From: RGIG4079 sp045646905
GTDB lineage: Bacteria; Bacteroidota; Bacteroidia; Bacteroidales; Muribaculaceae
Reading direction: 5' to 3'
Assembly (NCBI GenBank): GCA_045646905.1
Contig: JAZRLP010000026.1
Coordinates: forward strand, 124,001-188,000
DNA: 64,000 nucleotides
Below, one piece after another: positions 16,851 to 26,123 of the stretch. The notes beneath the pieces are model-generated. The model worked only from the letters and a program-made list of their open reading frames with translations. It had not been told where the DNA came from and did no database searches. Position numbers and translations under genes: made by a program. Within the stretch, counting starts at the first letter, position 1; each line of letters opens with the position of its first letter.

Positions 16851-18194
16851 ATGTCAAAACAATTAAATCTCATAGAGGGTAATATACTCGGCGCTTTGAC
16901 CCGTTTTTCATTGCCTATTATATTTGCTCTTTTCCTTCAGGCGCTATATGGAGGAATTGACTTGTTGATTGTGGGCCAATTTGCCACAACGCCCGAGGTG
17001 TCGGGGGTTGCAACTGGTAGCATGTTGATGCACACAATAACTATGGTTATCACTGCATTGGCAATGGGAATAACAATCTTGGTGGGGCGTAGAATAGGGG
17101 AGCGTAATCACGATGAAGCTGGACGTACAATAGGAGTTGGCATTTATTTATTTCTGTTGTTAGGCGCAATAATGAGTATAGTGGCATTGTGCTGTTCCGA
17201 TTGGTTATCAGCAATGATGCGTGCTCCGTCAGAAGCATTTCAACAAACATCTGATTACATAGCTATTTGTGGCGGTGGCTCGCTATTTATAGTTGCATAT
17301 AATGTATTAGGTAGTATTTTTAGGGGACTTGGTGACTCTCGAACACCTTTAATTACGGTAGCAATTGCTTGTGTGTTGAATATAATTGGCGATATGATTT
17401 TTGTTGCAGTATTCGACATGGGAGCAAGTGGGGCGGCATTGGCAACCATTCTTTCTCAAGCGCTGAGTGTCGTAATCTCTTTTGTCTATATTCGTAAAAT
17501 AAAGTTGCCATTTAATTTTAAATTAAGTTATATCAAGCACGATACGGCTATAATAAGCCGATTGATGCACCTAGGGTTGCCTCTTGCATTGCAAGAATTG
17601 CTTGTTGGAATTTCATTCTTAATTATTCAGGTGATAGTAAATGATATAGGTGTAATAGAATCGGCAGGCATAGGTGTTGCCGAAAAATTATGCGTGTTTA
17701 TTATGTTACTACCATCGGGATATGGCCAAGCTATGGCAGCATTTGTTGCTCAAAATTATGGAGCGCAACGAATGGATAGGGCAAATAAGGCGTTATTCTA
17801 TGGTATTATAACCTCTTTGTGTGCGGGCATTATAACTGGTAGTTTGGCTTTTTTCTATGGAGATATATTGTCGTCGATATTCTCGAGTGATAAGGCGGTA
17901 ATATTGGCTTCACATAGTTATCTTAAAGCTTATGCTGTTGATTGTATCTTTACGGCATTCCTATTTTGCTTTTTAGGATATTATAATGGCCGTGGCTCAA
18001 CATTTTTTGTAATGATACAAGGTGTAATAGGTGCAATAGGTGTGCGAGTGCCTGCAGCATTCTTAATAAGTCAATTGCCTAATGTTACACTTTTTCAAAT
18101 AGGATTGGCAACGCCGTTATCCTCTATTGTGCAGATTTTGTTGTGCATAGGAATGTTTTTCAGGTTGAAAAAGAAACTGAAAGTTGTAAGATAA
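16851..18194 (+). CDS. MATE-family multidrug/sodium efflux transporter
   Basis: Protein of 447 aa with about 12 membrane segments, in the inner membrane. The N-terminus (LIEGNILGALTRFSLPII, then LLIVGQFATTPEVSGVATGS) is the standard start of the first MatE domain. Typical features follow: GSIFRGLGDSRTPLI in the first half and VAEKLCVFIMLLPSGYGQAMAAFVAQN in the second. Family members export cationic compounds in exchange for Na+ or H+; the substrate is unknown. It stands alone between the glgP terminator and a convergent terminator. Confidence 0.92.
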   Translation: MSKQLNLIEGNILGALTRFSLPIIFALFLQALYGGIDLLIVGQFATTPEVSGVATGSMLMHTITMVITALAMGITILVGRRIGERNHDEAGRTIGVGIYLFLLLGAIMSIVALCCSDWLSAMMRAPSEAFQQTSDYIAICGGGSLFIVAYNVLGSIFRGLGDSRTPLITVAIACVLNIIGDMIFVAVFDMGASGAALATILSQALSVVISFVYIRKIKLPFNFKLSYIKHDTAIISRLMHLGLPLALQELLVGISFLIIQVIVNDIGVIESAGIGVAEKLCVFIMLLPSGYGQAMAAFVAQNYGAQRMDRANKALFYGIITSLCAGIITGSLAFFYGDILSSIFSSDKAVILASHSYLKAYAVDCIFTAFLFCFLGYYNGRGSTFFVMIQGVIGAIGVRVPAAFLISQLPNVTLFQIGLATPLSSIVQILLCIGMFFRLKKKLKVVR

Positions 18195-18201
18195 AACAAC
18201 A

Positions 18202-18238
18202 ATAATAGCGATAGACATTGCGCCTATCGCTATTATTT
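18202..18238. terminator. Bidirectional terminator between MATE (+) and FadL-like (-) genes
   Basis: A perfect 14-bp stem, AATAATAGCGATAG/CTATCGCTATTATT, with a 9-nt loop, in a 63-nt convergent intergenic gap. T-rich on both sides. Confidence 0.85.
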
Positions 18239-18257
18239 ATACTTGTTGATATTTTTT

Positions 18258-19676
18258 TTAGAATGAATAGCTTAATCCTATTGCAGGAATAAATGCTTTA
18301 ATGTCGTATTTAGCATTGAAAGTTTTCTCTACGCCGCCAAAAGGAGCAACTGCTTGACCAGCTGCCGCTGCCGCAAGATCGGGAGTCATGCCATACCCAA
18401 GAGCTGTTTGGTAGGCCGTTTGATATACTTGTGCAGCGAGAAGGTCGGTGTAAGAGCATGAACCTTCACGAGCAAATCCTTCAACATAGGTAAACGCAAG
18501 GTCAATAGAAAGATTTTTGATAGGACGATATGAAAGACCTACGCTTGGCAGTAGTCGAGTCATACTTGGAGTTTCGGGGTTTAGGAAGTTGTCTTTAACC
18601 GGCGATTGATCAATAACAACACCAGCGCGTAAGTCGAGTTGTTTTATGAGGTTATATTCAGCACCAAGACGGAATGTCCACGCATCGCTATAATTTTTAG
18701 CGAGTGTTTGGTCAAATTGTGAACCAAGTTCATCGCCGAGGAAATCTATTTTAAGATTATCATAAACACCCCAACCATTTAATTGAGCATCAAATGCTAA
18801 TTTGAGTTTTTTGATGGGTTTGTATGTTACTCCAAAGGTCAATTGAGAAACAGCAGGAAGTTCGGCCGAGAATTTAGCTCCATCAAGATTTGCAATAGCA
18901 GAGAGTTGTGATTTTGCAAGGTCGTTGGCATAAGCAACAGTTGCATCACCAGCTTCAACTTTCATACCCATTTTAGATTTATAGCTAGCTCCAATTGTGA
19001 ATTTATCATTAATGTCCCACATGGTACCAACATTAAATCCAAAAGCAACCTTTGCCGAACCTTTTAGATTTATAGAGGCTGGTGTAGTCCCATTAAGATA
19101 ATATTCGGCAGGGACTCCATTCATTGCTAATACTTTGTCAAAAGAGTCAGCGATAATAAGCCCTTTATTGAGGTCAACACTGCCCCATGCAACCATTAAC
19201 CCTGCACCAACTGATAGGTTAGGAAGGATTTTGTAGGCTACAGTAGGTTGAATGTTGAATACTTGAAGTGTGGTTGATTGGCTAAGGGTTGCACCAGGCC
19301 AGTCGTTGCCCCAATTAATACCACTACCAAAAGGAGTGTTAACCGTAACACCCACTTTGAGGTTGTCTAAAATAGAAAATGCAGCGCTAACTTGGAATGG
19401 GGTGCTTACATCATTGTCGGTAGTGTAGGTATTCCCATTGTGGGCTGCAGTTGCTTCTGAAAAAATTCCAGTGATACCAGCCGAGAAATCGGCTTTAGTG
19501 TCCATAAATGCCATCCCCGCAGGATTGAAAAGCATGCTTTCAGCACCTAATTTTTGGGCAACACCTGTGTGTGCCATACCTTCTTGTTTAACACTCAATG
19601 TGTTTACTTGATAACCTTCGCCCATCATCATCAACGATGTTGTAAATGCGAGGGTTGAAAAAATGATTTTCTTCAT
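18258..19676 (-). CDS. FadL/OmpP1-family outer-membrane transport protein
   Basis: Protein of 472 aa with a signal peptide (residues 1-19). It then shows the FadL-family start: NTLSVKQEGMAHTGVAQ, with AESMLFNPAGMAFM, the conserved NPAG motif of these porins, and alternating-hydrophobicity strands to a final aromatic residue (IGLSYSF), as needed for barrel insertion. Family members move hydrophobic compounds such as long-chain fatty acids across the outer membrane. Monocistronic: a -7 box TATCTTTG is at 19713-19706 and a shared terminator lies downstream. Confidence 0.9.
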   Translation of the reverse strand: MKKIIFSTLAFTTSLMMMGEGYQVNTLSVKQEGMAHTGVAQKLGAESMLFNPAGMAFMDTKADFSAGITGIFSEATAAHNGNTYTTDNDVSTPFQVSAAFSILDNLKVGVTVNTPFGSGINWGNDWPGATLSQSTTLQVFNIQPTVAYKILPNLSVGAGLMVAWGSVDLNKGLIIADSFDKVLAMNGVPAEYYLNGTTPASINLKGSAKVAFGFNVGTMWDINDKFTIGASYKSKMGMKVEAGDATVAYANDLAKSQLSAIANLDGAKFSAELPAVSQLTFGVTYKPIKKLKLAFDAQLNGWGVYDNLKIDFLGDELGSQFDQTLAKNYSDAWTFRLGAEYNLIKQLDLRAGVVIDQSPVKDNFLNPETPSMTRLLPSVGLSYRPIKNLSIDLAFTYVEGFAREGSCSYTDLLAAQVYQTAYQTALGYGMTPDLAAAAAGQAVAPFGGVEKTFNAKYDIKAFIPAIGLSYSF

Positions 19677-19705
19677 AATGCGAAATTTATTGTTCTAAAA
19701 CTCCG

Positions 19706-19713
19706 CAAAGATA
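19706..19713 (-). promoter_or_regulatory. -7 box of the FadL-like gene
   Basis: TATCTTTG on the minus strand, 29 nt before the ATG. No clear -33 element. Confidence 0.5.
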
Positions 19714-19832
19714 TGGATAATTATTAAAATATGTTATGTGGTTTAACTTATTTTTAGATTTTATATTGTTCTTTTACTAACAAAAAGTGGTCAAAAACAC
19801 TTTTTTGGGGTAATTGTTGGATAAAAATAAAA

Positions 19833-19858
19833 CAGCCCCAAATTGTTGCTTGGGGCTG
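19833..19858 (-). terminator. dnaJ terminator
   Basis: A 9-bp stem, CAGCCCCAA/TTGGGGCTG, with an 8-nt loop, followed by TTTTATTTTTAT on the minus strand. Confidence 0.88.
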
Positions 19859-19885
19859 CATATTAGTTGGTTATGAGATTGGATG

Positions 19886-21013
19886 TTATTCAAACATATG
19901 ATTCAGTTTGCTGAAAATACGATTTTTAGTATCTTCATTGGGGATTACATTTTCTGAATCACGAAGAGATTCAAATGCTTTGCGCTCATCGTCGCTTATT
20001 TGTTCGGGAATGTAAACCATAATATTGATGAGTTGGTCGCCAGTTCCATAACCGTTGAATGAAGGTAGTCCTTTGCCTCTCAATCGTAAAATTTTGCCTG
20101 GTTGAGTGCCAGGGGCAATTTTCACGCGAACTCGTCCTGAAATAGTTGGAACTTCAACAGAGCCACCCAATGTTGCTGTTACAACATCAAGCATGAGGTT
20201 ATAAATAACATCACTATCTTCGCGAATAAGTTCGGGGTGTTTAATCTCATCAATTAAAACGAGCAAATCACCACTTGCACCTCCTCTACGAGCTGCATTT
20301 CCTTTGCCGTTTAGGCTAAGAGTCATACCATCGGCCACTCCGGCAGGAATGTTTATAGTTACAGTTTGTTCTTTGCGTTCAACCCCTTCACCATGACATT
20401 TGTCGCATTTTTCGGTAATAGTTTTTCCACTACCTTCGCAATGAGGACAAGTGGCTTGTGATTGCATTGTGCCAAAAATTGTTTGTTGTTGGCGTATTAC
20501 CGTTCCAGTGCCATTACAAGTAGAACAAGTGCTGAAAGATGTGCCGTTTTTGGCGCCTGTTCCGTTACAGCTTTCGCAGTTGACAAGAGTAGGAATTTTT
20601 AGCGTTTTAGTTACACCTTTAGCAATTTCTTCAAGGGTTAGAGATACTTTGATGCGTAAATCGCTACCGCGTCGTTGTCGATTGCGTCGTCCGCCACTAC
20701 TGAAATGTCCTCCGAAAATATCTCCAAATTGAGAGAATATATCTTCCATAGAGAAGCCACCAAATCCACCACCAAATCCACCGGCACCTTGCGCTCCAGC
20801 ATGACCAAATTGATCATATCGAGCTCGCTTGTCGGCGTTGCTCAATACATCATAAGCTTCGGCAGCTTCTTTAAATTTTTCTTCGGCTTCCTTGTCGTCG
20901 GGATTTTTATCGGGGTGATATTTAATCGCAAGTTTGCGATAAGCCTTTTTTATTTCATCTTCGGTTGCATTTTTTGCAACGCCAAGGACTTCATAATAAT
21001 CTCTTTTTTCCAT
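19886..21013 (-). CDS. dnaJ: DnaJ, Hsp40 co-chaperone
   Basis: Protein of 375 aa. It stimulates the DnaK ATPase and presents unfolded clients. Order: J domain (residues 4-70, with HPD in YHPDKNP); a Gly/Phe-rich linker (FGHAGAQGAGGFGGGFGGF); four CxxCxGxG zinc repeats (CESCNGTG, CSTCNGTG, CPHCEGSG, CDKCHGEG); and the C-terminal client-binding domains. It lies 25 nt behind grpE, so grpE-dnaJ is one operon. No dnaK or hrcA is adjacent and no CIRCE element was seen. Confidence 0.98.
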   Translation of the reverse strand: MEKRDYYEVLGVAKNATEDEIKKAYRKLAIKYHPDKNPDDKEAEEKFKEAAEAYDVLSNADKRARYDQFGHAGAQGAGGFGGGFGGFSMEDIFSQFGDIFGGHFSSGGRRNRQRRGSDLRIKVSLTLEEIAKGVTKTLKIPTLVNCESCNGTGAKNGTSFSTCSTCNGTGTVIRQQQTIFGTMQSQATCPHCEGSGKTITEKCDKCHGEGVERKEQTVTINIPAGVADGMTLSLNGKGNAARRGGASGDLLVLIDEIKHPELIREDSDVIYNLMLDVVTATLGGSVEVPTISGRVRVKIAPGTQPGKILRLRGKGLPSFNGYGTGDQLINIMVYIPEQISDDERKAFESLRDSENVIPNEDTKNRIFSKLNHMFE

Positions 21014-21038
21014 GTTGAGAAGGTGAGTGTTTAAAAGA

Positions 21039-21620
21039 TTATTGGGCTACAGCAACCTTTGAATGACGAATTACTTTGTCGTTGATTGTGTAACCTTTCA
21101 TTACGGTGTCGATAACTTTGCCTTTTTGGCTTTCGTCGGTAGCAGGAATCATGGCAATTGCTTCATGAAGTTCGGTGTCAAAATCGGCTCCAGTGCTATC
21201 AATTGCTTTTACCCCGTTTTGGTCAAGGTATTTAATGAATTTATTGTAAATGAGTTCCATGCCTTCTTTTACTGCTTCGGCATCGGTAGTTTCGGCCATA
21301 GCGAGAAGTCCGCGTTCAAAGTCATCAACAACGGGGAGCAAATCCTTCATTGCTCGTTCGGTAGCGTTGCGAATGATATCGGCTTTTTCTTTGATGGTGC
21401 GTTTGCGGAAATTATCAAATTCGGCCATCAAAAACATATATTCTTTTTTTGACTCTTCAAGTTGAAGTTTAACTTGTTCCAATTCATCAATTGGCTCTTC
21501 AGCTATTTCTTCAGTAGCTTCCTCGGTTGATTCTACTGGTTCGTTGTCATTGATATTTTCAACAACTTCTTTATCTTCGTTTATTGTTTCTTCTACTTGA
21601 GATTCTTCTTTTGTACTCAT
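21039..21620 (-). CDS. grpE: GrpE, DnaK nucleotide exchange factor
   Basis: Protein of 193 aa. Residues 1-50 are very acidic and disordered-looking. A long coiled coil follows (EQVKLQLEESKKEYMFLMAE), then the GrpE core FDNFRKRTIKEK and the C-terminal beta domain (LHEAIAMIPATDES, VMKGYTINDKVIRHSKVAV). It acts with DnaK/DnaJ in protein folding. It is the first gene of the grpE-dnaJ operon. Confidence 0.96.
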   Translation of the reverse strand: MSTKEESQVEETINEDKEVVENINDNEPVESTEEATEEIAEEPIDELEQVKLQLEESKKEYMFLMAEFDNFRKRTIKEKADIIRNATERAMKDLLPVVDDFERGLLAMAETTDAEAVKEGMELIYNKFIKYLDQNGVKAIDSTGADFDTELHEAIAMIPATDESQKGKVIDTVMKGYTINDKVIRHSKVAVAQ

Positions 21621-21677
21621 TATAATGGGTGTTTTTAGTCATTATTAATTCAACAACCATTATATCAAAAATGTTGC

Positions 21678-21685
21678 CAAAAATA
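21678..21685 (-). promoter_or_regulatory. Probable grpE-dnaJ promoter -7 box
   Basis: TATTTTTG on the minus strand about 58 nt upstream of the grpE ATG. No -33 match, and no heat-shock inverted repeat was recognised. Confidence 0.4.
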
Positions 21686-21701
21686 AGATAATAGGCTTTT
21701 T

Positions 21702-22523
21702 TTATAAATTGCCAATAAAGATGTCACATTGTTCAAATGTGGGGATGTTGTCTTCTGCCAATTTGTCACCTCTAAATATCCCATAAATAGCCGATCCCGA
21801 TCCCGACATTGATGCATACTCAGCTCCCATATCAATAAGTCGTTGTTTGATGTCATTAATTATTGGGTGCAAGGGAAATATGCTTTTTTCGAAGTCGTTT
21901 TTTATAGACTTTTGCCATTGGTTAATAGGTAGGGAAATTAAAGAGGATAGTGGCGTAGCGGGTACACAAGGAGTTACTCCTGCATATGCTTGGGCTGTGG
22001 GGACGCTCACTTGTGGTTTGATAACTACGATTTTATAACCGTTTAAATCTATGTAGATGTCGCTAAAGTCTGTGCCTATTCCAGTTGCAAGTTTAGGTGT
22101 GTTGTATATAAAGAACGGACAGTCGGCTCCTATTGATGCTGCTATTTGAGCTAAATCCTCTTTAGGCGCATTGAGCGCAAACAATTCATTGAGAGCTAAA
22201 ATTGTAAAAGCGGCATCGGCGCTACCTCCACCAAGTCCGGCGCCATCGGGTATTATTTTATGAAGATATATATCAACCGCAGGGAGTTGATATTGTTTTT
22301 CCATAGCGCGATAGGCTTTCATTACAAGATTTTTTTCAACCTCACAATTTACTACTCTTCCGGTTGTTGTGAGTGTTGAATTTTCTCCTTTTGCAGGAAC
22401 AATTTCAAGTACATCACGCCATGGAATTGGAACCATAATCGATTCAATATTGTGATATCCATCATCGCGACGAGAAATGATGTTTAAGCCTATGTTTATT
22501 TTTGCGTTAGGAAATACTACCAT
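21702..22523 (-). CDS. ispE: IspE, CDP-ME kinase of the MEP isoprenoid pathway
   Basis: Protein of 273 aa. It phosphorylates 4-diphosphocytidyl-2-C-methyl-D-erythritol with ATP. GHMP-kinase motifs: the N-terminal FPNAKINIGLNI and RDDGYHNIESI, the ATP loop DGAGLGGGSADAAF, and the C-terminal MSGSGSAIYGIF. Start ATG 22523 lies 4 nt behind the lipoprotein gene. It is the last gene of a six-gene minus-strand operon that also carries ispH, an enzyme later in the same pathway. Confidence 0.95.
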   Translation of the reverse strand: MVVFPNAKINIGLNIISRRDDGYHNIESIMVPIPWRDVLEIVPAKGENSTLTTTGRVVNCEVEKNLVMKAYRAMEKQYQLPAVDIYLHKIIPDGAGLGGGSADAAFTILALNELFALNAPKEDLAQIAASIGADCPFFIYNTPKLATGIGTDFSDIYIDLNGYKIVVIKPQVSVPTAQAYAGVTPCVPATPLSSLISLPINQWQKSIKNDFEKSIFPLHPIINDIKQRLIDMGAEYASMSGSGSAIYGIFRGDKLAEDNIPTFEQCDIFIGNL

Positions 22524-22527
22524 ATTA

Positions 22528-22845
22528 CTATTTTATTTGTTTAGCTAAATCGGGATTTGTCTTTTTGAGGTGTTTTGTAAACATTTTTATATAGTAATCG
22601 GCTTCAGCATTTAAGTTCTCGTCACGAAGGTCTTGCTCATGAGCGCGCACTTCAAAGAGTTTTTGTTGAATTTGCATTTCCGATAGAGAGCCATTGGCAA
22701 ATTGTTTTGCATGGTCTTTGGCTACAGCTTCCACATCGGGATAAATGCTAATAGAACTTGTTTCCTCGCTATCGCAAGAACAAGAGTAGGTAAGTGCCGA
22801 TGATAGCACTACTGCGCTTATGAGAATTGTTTTTAAATGTTTCAT
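22528..22845 (-). CDS. Small predicted lipoprotein (unknown function)
   Basis: Protein of 105 aa. A hydrophobic signal segment (residues 5-20) ends in a cysteine-rich stretch SYSCSCDSEE; Cys22 or Cys24 could be lipidated, though the lipobox is not canonical. The mature part is short, charged and helical (ALFEVRAHEQDL-like region, residues about 60-80) with no recognised domain. The start codon overlaps the stop of the upstream exonuclease gene by 4 nt, and ispE starts 4 nt after its stop, so it is firmly inside the operon. Confidence 0.7.
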   Translation of the reverse strand: MKHLKTILISAVVLSSALTYSCSCDSEETSSISIYPDVEAVAKDHAKQFANGSLSEMQIQQKLFEVRAHEQDLRDENLNAEADYYIKMFTKHLKKTNPDLAKQIK

Positions 22846-23342
22846 ATGATTGAAATAGCAATTTTAGCACATGCTTCAGCATCGGCAAGTGCATTATGGT
22901 GGTTATAAAATGGTATTCCTAAAAAGTCGCAAATGTGTGGCAATGAATATGATTGACACATCTGCTTGGGTATTTTATTGCGAGCCGTTGCCAATGTGCA
23001 ATAAAAGCCATTTTCGGGGAAATCAATTTGATATGTGCGACAAGCGGCGCGAATACAACGCTCATCAAATGATTTGTTGTGCGCAACTAATGGTAAGTTG
23101 CCAATAAAGTAACTAAGTTCTTTCCACACTTCATCAAAGCAAGGCTCGTTACAAGTATCCTCGGGGTAAATTCCATGGATTTCATTGCTGAATTGTTTTA
23201 CATACCAATTTGGCTCGGGTTTTACCAAATGGTAGAACCTATCAACAATACAATTGTTGATTACTTTCACTGCCCCAATAGCACAGATGCTTGAGGGTTG
23301 ATAATTGGCAGTTTCAACATCTATAGCAACAAAATTATCCAT
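22842..23342 (-). CDS. DnaQ-like 3'-5' exonuclease (DEDDh)
   Basis: Protein of 166 aa consisting of one exonuclease domain. The DEDDh residues are present: IDVETANY (motif I), the Asp in AHNKSFDERCI (motif II), and HNALADAEACAK (motif III with His and Asp). It resembles the stand-alone epsilon-like exonucleases rather than the polymerase III subunit itself. It overlaps the ispH 3' end by 8 nt and the lipoprotein start by 4 nt, so translation is probably coupled. Confidence 0.9.
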   Translation of the reverse strand: MDNFVAIDVETANYQPSSICAIGAVKVINNCIVDRFYHLVKPEPNWYVKQFSNEIHGIYPEDTCNEPCFDEVWKELSYFIGNLPLVAHNKSFDERCIRAACRTYQIDFPENGFYCTLATARNKIPKQMCQSYSLPHICDFLGIPFYNHHNALADAEACAKIAISII

Positions 23343-24210
23343 TTTGGTTATTGATTAATTGTAGTAAATGGGTTTTTACATTGTCCATCAACCACCTTGG
23401 GGTGGATGTGGCACCACAAATACCAATGCTCTCGATGTCTTTTATCCAGTTAGGGTCAATCTCATTCTCGTTTGAAATGAAATGAGTGTTATTGTTTACC
23501 TCAAGACATTCATTGTAGAGAATTTTGCCATTACTGCTTTTCTTTCCACTTACAAATAACACTAATTGGTGGTTTGAAGCAAATTGGCGTATGTGTTCCA
23601 CTCTGTTAGCTACTTGGCGGCATATAGTGTCGTAGCTGTTAAATGTTGAACTTGGTGATTTGCGTTGAGAAATAAAATCTCTCATTTTAGCAAATCCTTG
23701 GAGTGATTTTGTCGTTTGTGAATATAACGCAATATCTTTTGATAAATCTACTTTGTCAAGTTGGGTCAAGTCCTCAACTACGATTGCCTCCCCATTAGTT
23801 TGCCCCACTAACCCATTCACTTCGGCATGACCATTTTTGCCATAGATTACAATTTGAGGACGGGGAGATGCGGTATCGTAGGTTTCTTTGATGCGACGCT
23901 GTAGTTGTAGCACTACTGGGCAAGTGGCATCTATTATTTCAATATTGTTTTTTTTCGCGAGTTCGTAGGTTGAGGGAGGTTCTCCATGAGCTCGGAGAAG
24001 GACCTTGACATCGTGCAGATTTTTTAAATCTTCGTGGGTTATAGTTATAAGTCCCTTGTTGCGAAGTCGTTCAACCTCATCACTGTTGTGGACAATATCA
24101 CCCAAGCAATATAGTTGTCCCGATTTCTCAAGCTCTTCTTCGGCTTTGTGGATGGCAGTTACTACACCAAAACAAAATCCCGATTTACTATCGATTTCAA
24201 TCGATACCAT
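23335..24210 (-). CDS. ispH: IspH, HMBPP reductase (MEP pathway)
   Basis: Protein of 291 aa. It makes IPP and DMAPP from HMBPP with a [4Fe-4S] cluster. The three cluster cysteines are in SGFCFGVV (Cys12), DATCPVV and GICGATSTP. Other active-site parts, such as LGDIVHNSDEV, LLRAHGEPP and SGKKSSNGK, are visible. Start ATG 24210 lies 4 nt behind cmk. Order porQ-cmk-ispH is a known neighbourhood in Bacteroidales. Confidence 0.96.
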   Translation of the reverse strand: MVSIEIDSKSGFCFGVVTAIHKAEEELEKSGQLYCLGDIVHNSDEVERLRNKGLITITHEDLKNLHDVKVLLRAHGEPPSTYELAKKNNIEIIDATCPVVLQLQRRIKETYDTASPRPQIVIYGKNGHAEVNGLVGQTNGEAIVVEDLTQLDKVDLSKDIALYSQTTKSLQGFAKMRDFISQRKSPSSTFNSYDTICRQVANRVEHIRQFASNHQLVLFVSGKKSSNGKILYNECLEVNNNTHFISNENEIDPNWIKDIESIGICGATSTPRWLMDNVKTHLLQLINNQNG

Positions 24211-24214
24211 AAGG

Positions 24215-24919
24215 CTATTTTAATTTGTCGACAGCGTTATTAAATTGTTCCATGAGCCATACATCTTGCTCCGAGATGGTCATGTTTGAATTGTCGAGCA
24301 TTATAGCATCATCAGCCTTTCGCAAAGGACTTTCCTCGCGAGTTTCATCGATATGGTCGCGAGTTACTACATTGGCAAGAACATCTTCGTAGGTTGATTG
24401 TTGGCCTTTTTCAATGAGCTCTTTGTGACGGCGCATTGCGCGTGTTTCGGCCGATGCGTTTACAAAGATTTTTAGTTCGGCATCGGGGAAGACGGTTGTG
24501 CCTATGTCTCGGCCATCCATAACGATACCTTTTTCGGCTCCAAATGCTTGTTGCATAGCCACGAGCGCATGGCGAATGGCAGGGATTACGGCAACCTGTG
24601 ACACATTATTAGAAACATCGAGTTGTCTAATTTCTTTTTCAACATCTTCGTCGTTAAGCATAGTGTGTTGGCCATCTTCGCACACTTTGAAATTTATCTT
24701 TATTTGTGGTAGAGCTTCAACAAGAGCATCGCAATCAACGACATGGTCGGGAGTAATCATGTTGTTACGCATAGCATATAATGTGACAGCACGATACATA
24801 GCACCTGAGTCGATATATCGATATCCTATTTTTTTTGCAAGAGCTTTGGCCATACTACTTTTACCCGATGACGAATATCCGTCGATAGCGATAGTTATTA
24901 AAGGTGTATTGTTGCTCAT
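24215..24919 (-). CDS. cmk: Cmk, cytidylate kinase
   Basis: Protein of 234 aa. It phosphorylates CMP/dCMP. Motifs: P-loop IDGYSSSGKSSMAKALA, IDSGAMYRAVTLYA (substrate region), VMDGRDIGTTVFPDA and the Arg-rich RDHIDETREESPLRKA. The insert between residues about 60-100 is typical of bacterial CMP kinases. It is located 12 nt after porQ. Confidence 0.95.
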   Translation of the reverse strand: MSNNTPLITIAIDGYSSSGKSSMAKALAKKIGYRYIDSGAMYRAVTLYAMRNNMITPDHVVDCDALVEALPQIKINFKVCEDGQHTMLNDEDVEKEIRQLDVSNNVSQVAVIPAIRHALVAMQQAFGAEKGIVMDGRDIGTTVFPDAELKIFVNASAETRAMRRHKELIEKGQQSTYEDVLANVVTRDHIDETREESPLRKADDAIMLDNSNMTISEQDVWLMEQFNNAVDKLK

Positions 24920-24931
24920 AAATATATATTT

Positions 24932-25972
24932 TTATTTAATGAAATCGTTGATATTTGCGGTGAGGTTTACCATAAAAGTCGTTGCACCGGTGTGAGGTTG
25001 TGCCACTGCAACATCTACTCCAAATGCTTTTACATTAATGCCTGCTGTTAATGAGAATCCCGACAATAGATTGCGTGAATAAGTGCTCATGTCGGTGCGA
25101 GTCTTATAATTATATCCGATGCCGATGTGAAATCTATCGGAGGGGACAATGTCGGCTGCAAAAATCAAGTGTCTAAATAGGTTAGAGGCAAACGATTCCT
25201 TGAGTTTTAAACCATCGGATGATGTGCCATCACCTGGGTCATAATAGGGGAGACTCCATCGTGTAAGATTCCATGCAGTAACCGATAATCTCACGGGTAG
25301 GTTGCCTAATCCTTTAGTGAAGCCGAGTCGCACATCAATAGGGAGGCGGTCATATGACTCGTTAAATCGCTTTACTTGCCCCCCAAGGTTGGCTGCTACA
25401 AGTGAAAGCGAAAGGTCGTTGTTGGGATTATAGTAGTTTATCCCCAAGTCGGCTGCAAGAGCCATGGCCGAAAACTCATCATATGCACTATATACATATT
25501 TAAGATTAATACCACCACGCCATCGATCGCTGATGTCGTGCGAATAAGCTACATTAATGGCAATATCTTTGGGTGAGAATGTGCCGAGATTGTTGCCTAC
25601 TTCATCGGTATAGTTCATATTTCCATATCCAAAGTATTGAATCCCCACACCAAAAGCACTTCTATCGGAAGCTTTTTTAGCAAATTTTAAGCCTGCAAAG
25701 TTGGTTTCTCCCACATATCTCATGTAGTTTAACCCTATTTGCATGTCCATTTCGGGTCCCAAAAGAGCTGGATTTTGGTCGGTGAGATTGAGATTATCTT
25801 CAACTGTAGATATGTTCATTCCACCCAATCCATATATGTGAGAAGAAGAGGGTAGATTGAGGAAATTATACGCAGTGGAGCTTTCTTGAGCATTGATACT
25901 TAATGGGATAGCGATGGACTGTATCGCTAACAATAATATCAAAAATAATTTATTTTGTGCGCTATGTTGCAT
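24932..25972 (-). CDS. porQ: PorQ, type IX secretion system outer-membrane protein
   Basis: Protein of 346 aa with a signal peptide (residues 1-28, cleavage near SINAQ). The start of the mature protein, YNFLNLPSSSHIYGLGGMNI, with NLTDQNPALLGPEMDMQIGLNYM, is characteristic of PorQ, followed by a PorV-like beta-barrel to the C-terminus. In Porphyromonas PorQ belongs to the PorU-V-Z-Q group that attaches T9SS cargo at the cell surface. First gene of porQ-cmk-ispH-exo-lipoprotein-ispE. Two other genes here (11919-12230, 27784-31665) carry sorting-domain-like C-termini that could use this system. Confidence 0.88.
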   Translation of the reverse strand: MQHSAQNKLFLILLLAIQSIAIPLSINAQESSTAYNFLNLPSSSHIYGLGGMNISTVEDNLNLTDQNPALLGPEMDMQIGLNYMRYVGETNFAGLKFAKKASDRSAFGVGIQYFGYGNMNYTDEVGNNLGTFSPKDIAINVAYSHDISDRWRGGINLKYVYSAYDEFSAMALAADLGINYYNPNNDLSLSLVAANLGGQVKRFNESYDRLPIDVRLGFTKGLGNLPVRLSVTAWNLTRWSLPYYDPGDGTSSDGLKLKESFASNLFRHLIFAADIVPSDRFHIGIGYNYKTRTDMSTYSRNLLSGFSLTAGINVKAFGVDVAVAQPHTGATTFMVNLTANINDFIK

Positions 25973-26042
25973 CTAAATTGATTTATATTGAACATAATTA
26001 TACTATAATATAACGGAACTAAAAGGTATAGTATTATAATAT

Positions 26043-26072
26043 AATGTAGAATTTTTACATTTTTTCTACATT
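26043..26072. promoter_or_regulatory. Inverted repeat in the porQ / TonB-like divergent region
   Basis: Perfect 9-bp arms AATGTAGAA and TTCTACATT are separated by 12 nt. The site lies upstream of both divergent genes and could be an operator or a small hairpin; no ligand is evident. Confidence 0.35.
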
Positions 26073-26123
26073 GTAAATAAACATAAAACATTAATAATCA
26101 TTCTCAAAATTGAGGGTAATGTA

